Part shown: piece after piece, positions 33,801-45,800 of the stretch
Layout: each line of letters begins with the position of its first letter
Numbering within the stretch: the first letter of the stretch is position 1
Assembly: GCA_004194705.1 (NCBI GenBank)
Contig: SADC01000886.1
Coordinates: 62,001 to 126,000, forward strand
Source of the DNA: Ditylenchus dipsaci
Taxonomy: Eukaryota; Nematoda; Chromadorea; Rhabditida; Anguinidae
Length of the DNA stretch: 64,000 bases
Direction: 5' to 3'
Notes under the pieces: generated by a model
The model's input: the letters and a program-made list of their open reading frames with translations, nothing else
Database searches by the model: none
Told to the model about the DNA's origin: nothing
Program-made: the position numbers and the translations under genes

Positions 33801-36800
33801 TTTTCACCCAGCCAAATTCGAATTTGAGCAAAATATTCATTTACCCCGCTATATTATTCATTTACCCACCAAATTTAAATTTTCCCCACCAAGTTTAAAT
33901 TTTTAGTCAAATACTGCAGTAAATTTTGCGGAAATTCAAATTTTTAGTCAGAAAATAACTTTGATCTCTTCTAATCCCAATTCAGAGTGGCCAGAAGCCC
34001 CTGAAAGTTGGTTTTTTAAGGGCTTACTAAAGGGGGGGCAAAATTTTGGCGAAAATTCGATTATGCGGATCAAAATTCCAGTCCTATCGGCTGAATCGCT
34101 CAGAATTCCATCCTAAGCAGGTTAAAACCACCATGAACCTGAAATTCTGAGCGATTCAGCCGATCGGACCGGAATTCTGATCCACTCAATCGAATTTTCG
34201 CAAAATTTTACCCCCCTTTCAGTCAACCCTAAAAAACCAACTTTCAGGGGCACACCGCGGTGGGATTCTGAGCAATCCAAGTACCGTATTTCCTATAATT
34301 GCCGCCCCGGGGCAGCAATTAGAAACATGCAATTTTTTCAAACTTCAAGTGGTTTAAAAATCGTGTTTTTATTTACTGTTTGAGTTGTGTAAAAAGTGTT
34401 AGATTTACTTGTTAGATTTTTGAAATCCCTCGCAGGCACTTTTTAGACAGCTCGAACAGTCAATTAAAACAGGATTTTCAGACCACTTGAAGTTAAGGGG
34501 AGGCGGCAATTGGAGGGGGCGCCAATTAGAGGAAATACGGTAATTTTGGTTCTTTCCCGTTATCCCGACCACCCTTGATTTTGCATTTTTGTGCTCAATA
34601 CTTTTATTGCCCAACTTAATTTCATTTATTAAGGCGATACACAAACGAAAAGTACACGACATTAACGAGTGATATGTAATGGAACGTTTGTTGGATATAA
34701 CAGGGCAATGTCTTTCATTAGCTCATCGAACGGATTCTTGCTATTGTTTCGATTCCTCCACCAGAATTCCTCGAAATAGGCAGTCAGATGGTGACGAGCA
34801 GTGCCGCTTTGGATTTTGTTACTATGCTTGGAAGCTCTCCACATCCTCTCGTCGGTGTTGGTGTGTGCTCCAGTTTCCGTATCAACGAAATTCTTCTTGT
34901 GATTGACGGTGAGATGTGACAGAATGAGCTCGTTGCGTTCCAAACCGTTGTAACCATTCCACAGATCAAAAATGACTATCGACGCTGGATGAATACGGCG
35001 ACCAATCACTTCTTCCAACGTTGCTGCATCCTGAAGAGTAGATGTTGTAAGTCAGAGTAAAGTATGATAAATTACCTTTTTTCAATAACTTTCAAGAAAA
35101 CATCTCTCGTTTCACGGCATATTCCAACAAAGACCCAGGTAGTCGGAAAAAGACGTCTTTTCTGATACTTGCGGTGGGTATATGCGCTTTCATCGACTTC
35201 GACAATCATTTCCGGCCCTCCTATAATACACAGAAAATCAATGTGTATAATACACACGTATAATACACAGAAAATAAAAACTAACTTTGCAGTCACAGAC
35301 CAATAATTCCTAATGTTCGATGTAATACCTCGTGAAAGATCCGGCGCATGAATGAATTATGGTCCACAGCCGCACTTTTAGCAATGTTGAGTTCCCTTCC
35401 ACACCATTTGATAGAAGTCATATCATAGGCCCAGCTAAAACAAAATATACATGAATGAGAATCAAAGCAATTTCCACCTATACATGAAGCAGATAATCTT
35501 TTCGAACGGAAGTTGTGTTTCTTCAAACCAGTTGTTCACCCTCATGTTTCTTTTTTGCATACACTTCTCGAATTACACTTCCAAAAGATCTCTGCACTAA
35601 AGTATAGCTTCATCTGATGACTATTCCTGCAGTGTCTGAAAGTTGGAAGCAAACCACGGTCTTGTAGGAATCTCGCACTTGCTTCTTCTCCTCTTGGCAA
35701 ATAACGGAAATTAAGCTGAAACGTAAATCAATGCTGTAGATCGCATGAGAATGAGGATTAACGAAAAAAAACTGTTGCGCAGGCTTTGTAACGGTCACTC
35801 GAGTTCTTTTTACAAAGGAATCCAACGACATTTGATGCATCACGCTCTTGGACATAACGGCACTTGAAATGGAAGGATCTAAGAACACAACATTAACTCG
35901 TTTAGATTACGTACTATATCGAAGTCGACCGAAAAAAGGCGAAAAATGCAAAATCAAGGGTGGTCGGGATAACGGGAAAGAACCAATATTTTTTTTGTAT
36001 TTTTTGACTTTAAAATTCGAATTCACACAAAATTGACTGCAGTATTTGACTATAAATTTAAATTTGGTGGGGTAAATGAATAATTTGGCGGGTGAAAGTA
36101 CTTAAAGCCTTTTTCTTTCATGGATAATTATTGTGTTGAGAGCAATTTAGAATCGGAGTTTGATATTTAAATATATACAATTGTTTGAATGGACTTTGTG
36201 ATAGTCTCCTATATGTTCAAATCTCCCAATGTTTGAGAATCCTTTTGTTGCAGATAGATACCACCGTTTTTGGAGCTATTTTAGAACAAGTCCCACTCAA
36301 AGAGAGAGCACACCAGTTTGTCTTTATCGAAAATGGTGTTATGGTGTGTTTTGTACTTGATTGAGAGTGACTGTCACATTGATTACAAAAGAGCATAGTA
36401 AAAAGGCTCGATGCACCCAAAAAATACAGATACGGTCAACAATACTATGGGTGCTTAAAAGAGGACAGACTTTAGGGAGATTTTTGATTGGAAAATGTGA
36501 TTTGCGAAGCTCAGTTAACACAAAAAGAATATAACCGTTAATCCACCCGACGAAAAAATGTCAGATCACGATTTCGTAATAATTTTTTTTCCGAAAAAAT
36601 TTGTCTTGTTCTAAATCAAAGGCGTCCCAGTGGTTTTTAGAACTATTTCAGAACTTCAGTTTTTCTAAGTAATCTAGTAGCCATCATCATTCACAAGTTA
36701 ATACCAGTGTTTCCGTAAGTAACCCTACACATACCATACAGTACGCGTACACTTGGAAAGTACCCTACACCCTACACGTACACTTGACAATGAAATACAT

Positions 36801-39800
36801 ACACCTACATGTACACGTAAAATTAAACGTACACGTACCCGTACACCTACACTTGAAATTAAACAAACCCTGCCCGTACACATACATTTTGGCGTACAGT
36901 ACGTTAAACTGTATGTGTACGGGCAGGGTTTGTTTAATTTCAAGTGTAGGTGTACGGGTACGTGTACGTTTAATTTTACGTGTACATGTAGGTGTATGGT
37001 ATGTTTCATTGTCAAGTGTACGTGTAGGTGTAGGGTACTTTCCAAGTGTACGCGTACTGTATGGTATGTGTAGGTGTATGGTACGTTTAATTTCAGGTGT
37101 ATGTGTACGGGTAGGTGTACGTTTGATTTTAGGTGTTAATGTAGGTGTACGGCTAGATAGTACATGCTGGGAATAACAAACGAGCTTATAGGGGCATGCT
37201 CGTCGCCGATGGGAATATTTTGAAAGGCGGGTACCAGTGAAATTCAAACGAGAATTGAAATGTCGCGCTTTTGTAAAAATCAAGTGAAAACATTGCTTCC
37301 GATCGGAATCGAACCAAGGATCATCTTTTACAGTAAGCCACCGCCTAGCCACTGAGCCGCCCGTGTTATTTAGCGGTGATAGGGTTTCTTATTCCTTATC
37401 ACAAGAGGGTAATCAATAAACTTGCATCTCAAAATAATTCTTTTTTGAATTGTCCTGGTACCCGCCTTTCAAAATATTCCCATAGGCGGCGAGCATGCCC
37501 CTTTAAATAAAACAATTTAGAACAATTTTTTGTTCTAAAATTGTTCGTAGTAAGACAAATTTACCATTCAGAACAATGTTCTAAATAGAACATTGTTTTG
37601 CTGATCAGTTAATCTCAAAAATTTGTTATATCGGTCGCCATAAATTATTTTTTCAGTAAAACAAACTGCCCTATAACACCTGATTTTTAGGCACTTCTTA
37701 TCTCTAGCTAGATCTAAATATAAAGTCGATATACTGCTTATATAGTGGCGGAAAAAAGTTACCGTCCGGCACAAAAAATCGTGTATTTTTCTCGAAAAAC
37801 GTTTTGCAGAGTTATATTCCGATGATAAAACCAAAAACGGCAGGATTATGGTATACCACATGTTCCCAAAAGTAAGTTTTGAATCCTAATTCGAATGTTT
37901 CAGGTCGTAATTAGTACGAAAAACATGTTTTCCGGTGGCAGAAAGACATGTGCAAAAAAAAATTTGACCGAAATCGACCAAAATCACAGGGTGGGGTTCA
38001 TGGTTCAATTTTTCAAAAACGATGAAAGTGTGCAACACCATAACAACCACATGCTGACTTATATAAAGGCCCTGGGAATGGATCCAACATGCTGCTGTTC
38101 GCTGGGATTCTTTCCAGGGTGCGCTTGTGTCGTGGAGCTCAACCTAAGCCCCCAAGCCCCTACGCCATCGGAGGCTTTAAGGGTTCCTTTTAAGGGTTCC
38201 CGAACAATTCAGTGCTCGCATTAGCGTTTAGGGGCCAAGGCTGACCCTTTATACACACCTGCCTGCCTTCGGCAGGCACCCTAATTCAATAGAGGAAGCC
38301 CCTTTGGGGTACATTGTTCGGGCCAAGGGCTGACCCTTTATACACACCCACACAAAACTTATGACCATCTTCAAAAAAGTGTCGATTTCTAGTCAAAATC
38401 ACAGTAAATCTAAAGAAATGGTTGTTTGAATGCATAAACAGTGGCTGTTTTCAACTTTTATTTCATCAAAAGTTAATATCCAATGCTTTATTTGAAAGCT
38501 CTTTGATTTTTTTTTACAAAATGACACGTTGACCGTTTTTTTAGAATAACACAGGGCTGAAAAAACAGACGGTTGAAAATGGAAGAAGTAAAAATCCTCT
38601 CTTTTTACCTTATTTTGGGACATTTTCGCTTTTTCCATTTTCAACCGTCTGTTTTTCAGCTCTGTGGAATTCTAGAAAAATGGTCAACGTGTCATTTTGT
38701 AAAAAAAATCAAAGAGCTTTCAAATAAAGCATTGTTTAAAATTTTTTAAGATGGTCATAAGTTTTCTTACAATAATCAAAAAAAACCTTTTTTTTCCACT
38801 AAATTGTAGCTAAGACTCAAGGCTTTCAAATAATATGACTTTCAGTCTTTTGATTTGAAAAAAAGGATGAAAAAGGATACAAAATGTAATCGTACGGTAA
38901 CATTTTTCCAGCGACTATTTTGACGGTGTTTCAAATAAGGTCCTATTTAACACGCTGTTTGCATCCAATCACGCCAAAAAAAATGTCCATATTCTAGAGC
39001 ATTAAATTCTGCACAAGGCTATATATTTTGTTTTTGGTTTTATCATCGGAATAAACTCTGCAAAACGTTTTTCGAGAAAAATACACGATTTTTTGTGCCG
39101 TACGGTAACTTTTCTCCGCCACTGTATCTTGCTCTAAAGTAGAATTTCAATTATTTTCATAGGTTCTTTTGGTATAAATTTGTGTAGCAAAGTCTCTACA
39201 GGGGTTGCTTACATCTAAGAATACAATTTTTACTTTAAAACTCCAAATCGGTAGTAAAATACGAGTTTTGGATGGTTTTAGGGTTCTACCAGTCTACTTT
39301 TTAAGAATTCTAGAAGTCATTTTTTGGCTTGAGTATAGAAACCCCGCCCCCACGCAGAGTGATCGCTTGGAGGAGATAACTTCATATTCGTCTTTCTCGA
39401 CCCGGATTTCATGAAAAAACCGCGTTTTTTTTGATTCTGAGAAAAAAAATTTTTTCGAACCACAGGGGGATATCATGGTTTTTTAGTCAAAATTTGAAAA
39501 ATTTAAATTGGCGCCTTTTGAATTTAAAAGGGATTAAGGGCTGTATTGGGAAGGGAAGGAAATAAAAGGGGGCTACTAATCATACAGGGCCCATTAACAG
39601 GAAGATGTTGAACATAGTTTTGAATGCTGAGGCCATACCGGGACAAATAATATTTATTCGATTCATATTAAATTCATATTTAACATCAAAACTTTGAGTA
39701 GGTACTGGATAGGATACCGTATTTTCTTCTTTGTGCCCCGGGGGCGGAATTTTTCGACCTTCTGCTAGGGGGGGGGGGGGGAATTAGAGACGGGGCCGGA

Positions 39801-42800
39801 ATTTTCGATTCTCTCTCGGCTTAACTCAAAAATACGAGACTGCACATAATTTTTACTGAATAAGTCCAAACCTAAATAACTTTCATTGACAATCTTGACA
39901 TAAAATAATCTCCAACGCCAAATTTAACAAAAATTAATAAAATTGTCGCATTTTTCAGCTTTTATAGCTGTTTTTTTAAACTGTTGCTAGAGCTAGGAAT
40001 GATGGTAATGCTCGTTAATTTGTTATTTTGAAATTGATGTATGAAAACTAGAGACCGTGACGATCGATACATCGCATCGTTGTGCTGTTGTGCTGATTTT
40101 GGTCAAAAACATCGCATCGTTACATCGTTGGTCGATTTTTAAAAACATCTTACATCGCATCGTTTTTCGGCCCAACATCGTACATCGTAACGATGTATCG
40201 TTCATGAACAAAAAATATACTATTATTTGTTAAATTATTGCACTTTGAGTCAAAAAGTTTTTGCCTGCGACGCCATTTGCGTGTTTAAGATCTGTAATTT
40301 ATCCATATGCAACAGTTTATACGCCTATTATACTTTGAGTATGCATCTTGTCTTAACATTCTTGTGCTTTGTGACCTTTTCTTTTTTAGGATAAGCTTGT
40401 TGTGGAAAATTCCGTTGAACGGTGAAGAGGACGGCCAATTTCTCTTCTCCAAGCACTCGTCATCTCAGGCCACGTGCAATGTATGCCAAATTTTCGGACA
40501 GCTCAGTCATTTGTTTGTGGATGAGAAAGGATTCAACGATGAGCAGGTCGGCAGTGCAATGATAGATTTGAAGTCATACACCAAACAGAAGTGCATCGAT
40601 CCAGAGGCTGACCCATTACAGTACTGGAAGGTAAATTTATTTGATATTGCTTTTGCTTCAGAGTCTCATGTGTATCATTTATTAGGACGATGAGAAAAGT
40701 TCTGCTATCTTGGCTGAAATCACGCAGCGCTATCTATCGCCTCTTGCAACTAGCCAATTGAGCCAACAACTTTTTTCAAGGGCAAGAGATATCTATGACT
40801 ACCGAAGATCCAATCTGAAGCCGGAAAAAGCGGAAATGCTCATTTTTCTCAACAAAAACCTCCCGTTGTTAAGTTTCTCGTATTGAATGTTTCTGTTTCT
40901 TGTCCTGAGCAGAGTGCGATGTAATAAAATAGTCTGGTATTGAGCGAAATTAAATTTTCTTAACAAGAACTTAAGCTGAAGTTTCATGGCGTAAAAAAAC
41001 TTTGCTTACCAATTTGTACACAACATTTTTGCTATATTATATACATCGTTTGCCAAATTTTAGTGTAAAACATCGTAACGATGTATCGTTTACGATGGCC
41101 GACATCGATCGTTGAAAATTTGAGTCGAAAACATCGTATCGTTACATAGTTGGGGGCGACGGGGGGCCACGGTCTCTAATGAAAACTGCACCGCTCCAAT
41201 CTGGCGAAACTTAATTCAGATACTGAAAATAGTTTATGTTTGAAAATCCAGTTGTGTCAGTAACCTCGACTGAAAACTCGTAGTTGCTAGCCAGTTTTTC
41301 ACCCGTTACTACTTTTCAAACCCACCTGAGTACCAACCTGTTTAAAACACCTAAAAAATTATCAAAAAATCCTTTTTTAAACCATCAGAATGTACTGTAA
41401 GCATCGCTGCTAAATTACTGTTAAGTGTTTAGAAAGAATACCCAACAAATCAAGACCGTACAAAGCTCTAACCAACACTTTGTTTGCGACAATTTCGCAA
41501 TAATTTAAGCAATAAATTGCTTTGGAGGGGAGGGTGGCGGGGCGGAATTAGAGAGGGGCGGAATTTTCCACTCCGCTTCCAGAGGGGTGGGCCGAAATAG
41601 AGACGGGGGCATAATCATCTCGTTGGAATGGAAAATCAAAGTTAGTAAAATCAAAAAAAATCCTATCATATTTAAAATCGTGTGAGAAATCGGATTTGCC
41701 AATACCAAAAGTGCTATTTCTTCCAACCGAACAGCGACTAAAATTGCAATTTTGGTATTATAAAACCCAATTCCCCATCAGATTTTAGATGAGAAATGGA
41801 TGTTTGTTTTTGATGTTGACTCAATTTGTTTTTTTCACGACAGCAAGATGGATAACCACCGTGATCAGGTACCTACTCCTGGTTTTGAACTTTGGGTGAC
41901 GAAAATCGCGATTTCGGTTCTAACAAACCCGATTTCTTACATGATTTTGAGTTACGAAAACTGGTTTTTTTTTCAATTATAACAAAAAAAAGTATATCCT
42001 AGGTATTTCAGGTAGATATCCACCTACCCAAGAGTACCCATCCCGGATTTTAGAATTTCGGTGGTGAAAATTGGAGTTTTGGCCCTTAAAAACCCATTCC
42101 CCACACAAGGTTGGGTAAGGAAAAGTGGTTCATTTTTAGTTTAATCCGAATTCGAATTTTTTAGACCAGCCAGGCGGAGATCCATCTACCTGCAGGGTTC
42201 TCACCGTGTTGGGTATGGGTAAATAAAAGCCCAATTTATCTTATCAAATAAAACAAACTCGATTAGCTTAAGTATTGAAATGGCTTAATCTCGGCTGGCT
42301 AAAGTATCATACTGGCCACAGCCTCACTGGCTCAAGTATAATATTGGACAAAACTCGACTGTTTGGAATAAAGGGTTGGCCAAAACCCGATTAACTGAAT
42401 AAATAATATTTTAGATTATTATTTAGCGCATATTTTTCAGTCGCCCTCTTAGAGTGCCTATCTATACTATGAGAGAACACGGTATTTAATCTTAAATAAA
42501 TAAACTGAAGAAGCTGTAAAAAGTGCTCCCAGTGGATTAAACAATAAATTTTTAGATTAACTCATCAGAAAAAAATGTTCTATGACAGAAAAATTGTTCT
42601 AAATGTTTTTTGTTATTCCCTGAGTACATGTATGTGTTACTGTAGGGGTTACTTTCAGAAACACTGGTTTATACTCAAATTGTCGTCAAAAAGAGGGCTA
42701 TATTTTGAGTATAAGGTTGTAAATGACTACGTCTGAAAAATTTACAAAAAAACAAAAATTCTGAAAAAATTCAGAAAATTTCCGAAAATTCTGGATACTT

Positions 42801-45800
42801 ACTGCAAGTCTTTAAATGATCATGGTTTTCGAACGTAGCGGCAACTCCGAATTTTGTTTTGCCGGGGACACGTTTTTTACCATTTTACTCCGTAAATTTT
42901 CAATAATGATTTTTCAAACTGTTTTTTGTTTGAATTTAATAAAAAAAACTTTGACCATCTGCTAGTCGAGCTCGATGTTGCTTGACATTGCCAGATCAGA
43001 CGAGTTAACCGACTCTCACTGCGCTGTAACTATACTTGGGCGTAGGATTGGAATCCCATGGGATTCCCGGGATTGGAATCCCAGAAATTTTGGAAATCCC
43101 AATCCGAAATCCCAAAGTTTCATAGTCCGAAATCCAAAATCCCACCGGTTCACATTTCGAAAAACGTAAAATTATCCCGAAATCCCCAAAATCCCCAAAT
43201 AAATTTATTCAGTCTCGAAACTAAATTTTTTTATTTCACATGACTTTTGCGTGTTTTTTTTTTGAAACAACAACAAAAGGGGCCAGCTCGATCCGAACAC
43301 CGCAGAAAAGCTAATATTTTTGAACAAAGCTTCGAGTATGTTAACTTCTCGTATTGATTGTTTTTTGTTGTTTGAAATTGATTAAAATCGTTGGATAGTT
43401 ATAAACTGTTTGAATTTGAAAAAAATCCCAAATCCAACTGGGATTCCCAGAATTTTGGGAATCCCAATCTAAAATCCCAAAATTTAAAAAAATTTCGAAA
43501 ATCCCAATCCAAAATCCCGAAATTTAAAATAATTTCAAAAATCCCAATTCCAAATCCCAAAAAAAACAAGAACGCCCAAGTATAACTGTAACTATCTTAT
43601 ATCAGACTTATGCTTTGGTCAAACTGCTTGGTCGCTGTCGAAGTCGTGGTCGACCATGGTCACACTTCCTAGTCCTGCTCTTCCTAGTCCAGCAATTTGT
43701 CGAAGTCGTGGTCGATATAATATAATATCATTTCCAGCGAATTTTCTTCTCCAGACAAAATCGGAAACATAGCTTTGGAAGACGGAGCGGTGGGTGCCAA
43801 ATTCTTTCTTGTGCTCCTTTTGAATAAAACATTCATTCAAATCGCTTAATAAATGTGCAAAAACACAAAAAGGTGACGAGAAAGCAAGAGAGAGAAAAAA
43901 ATGACAGCTCGAAAGCAGAAATAATTAAAAATTTGAATTGAAAACACAAAAAATCAACAAAATGCAAAATCGAAGGTGTGATGACAGCCGAAGAAGTACC
44001 CTTCCGTTTTTTTTAAATCGAAAAAAAATGTTTTGGCTTGTCTTTTAGATACCAAGGCAAAAACCCAGACCAAATATTCAATTTTTTTTAATTGGCGCCA
44101 AACCAATACTAAAGAATTTTCAATTTAAAACCTAGCAAAATGACTTCTTTTTAAAATTTGTACATCTAGAAAGTGAAAAATATTGCTCTTAATTTTGGCC
44201 CAATTTACGGTGGCCCAATTTGAAATGGCCCAATCTTTGACTGCCGGCTTATGTTGATATTTTGGCGCCAACTTAAATTATTCAAAAAAATTTTCAATAT
44301 TTATATTTTCTCTAAAGTAAACCAAAAAGTTTTCAATATAAATAAAATCCAATGATTTTTCATGCCTTAAAGGGGCATACCAGCGCGTTACACGGTCAAT
44401 TTCAAATTTGCAAAAGGCGGGGACCAGCCATATTCAAACGAGAATTATTTTTAAATGCAAATTTGTTATTCTGCAAAGATCCATAAGTTGTTAAAAGCTC
44501 AGTGTAACATGGTTAGCTCAGTGGTAATGTGCTGATGTAGTCCGGACGTGGTCGAGTTCGATTCCAACACTGTGTATTGCTTTTTGTATAAAATGAAGAA
44601 TTTGTATCTAAAAATAATTCTCCCCGCCTTTTGCGAATTTGAAATTGCCCGTGTAACGCGCTGGTATGCCCCTTTAACAGCGTTTAAGATGACGATTTTA
44701 AGGTCATTTAGTTAGCTGAGGGCGGATTTGAATTTTATGATGATTCCAAAATACCACCGATTTTCGATGTTACCTTAATTTCAGAAGCAATTTCTAAAGA
44801 AAGTTTTCAATTATGATAAATGCAACTTTTCATCCCGTGGGATTATTATTTACATACCATTAATGCGTTGTAAGCAGTTAAACATAACTCTGAAAAACTA
44901 ATAATTTATAGATTTCAGGTGAATTCTGTCACTTTTGGAAAAGCACTTTACCAATAAAAACGGTCTATACATTTGTTGATCAGAGTTGTAAATTGACTTT
45001 TCAGCACTTTTATAGTAAACTATAAGCACTTTTATAGTAATGTTTTGACTATTAACTATAAAAAAATAAAAAGTAGTTGAACATCGACTTCGACCACGAC
45101 CTCGACCAAGACCAAGGAGTGTGACGAAGGAGTTATTTTTTTTGGACTAATACATAAAATTTTAACTTTATATGCAAATAAAAATAATTCAAACACACAT
45201 TTTCGAAGTAAACAAGTGTCTCCCTCAAATTCGAATTTCATAAATGCCGCTGCGTTCAAAAACCATGATCCTTCAAAATTTATACTACAGGCTGTCTCAC
45301 TAAATTAATAAGACCAGGCTTTATTAATAAAACTCGTGGAAGTGAAGAAATTAAAAACTGAAAACAAAATTTGCTTCGTCTCAAAAAATACTAACCAAAA
45401 AATGCAATTCCAGTGATGATCCCTGAGTGGGCTGGAGCCAGCTGTAGCAGGGCTGTTTGAACACCTGGGGTATGCAGGCCTGAAAATATCATAAAAATAG
45501 CATCCTAAACCAAATCAAAGTCACAAGCCACAAGAAAGTCAAATCCACCTGCAAAAGTCATAGCAAAGCACAGTGATATAATGGCCAGTGAGCATTCTCC
45601 TTTTCAAACTGGGCGACAGCCATGATGGACAGGGATAGACCAAAGAGGCGATGCCATTGAAAGTCTGCAAAAACGACATTCAGTCGATTTTATCTATTGG
45701 GGCGTAGTCGTTTACGCGCTTTTCAGACATTTTTTAATTTCGCACTTTTTTATTTTTTGCAGTTTTGAAACACACATTTGTGGTAGCTTACCTTGCGTCT

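Larger units (their letters stand above)
36705..42666. mobile_element. Large hAT-type element (about 6 kb) packed with insertions
   Basis: The left end CAGTGTTTCCGTAAGTAACC and the right end, in inverse CAGTGTTTCTGAAAGTAACC, are flanked by GTTAATAC (36697-36704) and GTTTATAC (42667-42674), an 8-bp duplication with one mismatch. Inside the left end is a 350-bp palindrome rich in GTACAC words. Nested inside are a TTAA element, a Tc1-like element, another hAT (40049-41178) and GYPP units. No transposase of its own was recognised. Confidence 0.6.

Noticed and set aside
36765..37352. Longest open frame in the window (195 codons, minus)
   Set aside because: It runs through a near-perfect palindrome of GTACAC words and a tRNA-like TTAA element; similar frames are open on both strands. 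There is no domain.
37895..38224. 109-codon frame as a transposase start in the Tc1-like element
   Set aside because: There is no helix-turn-helix or DDE motif; much of it comes from GC-rich inserted sequence with repeated words.
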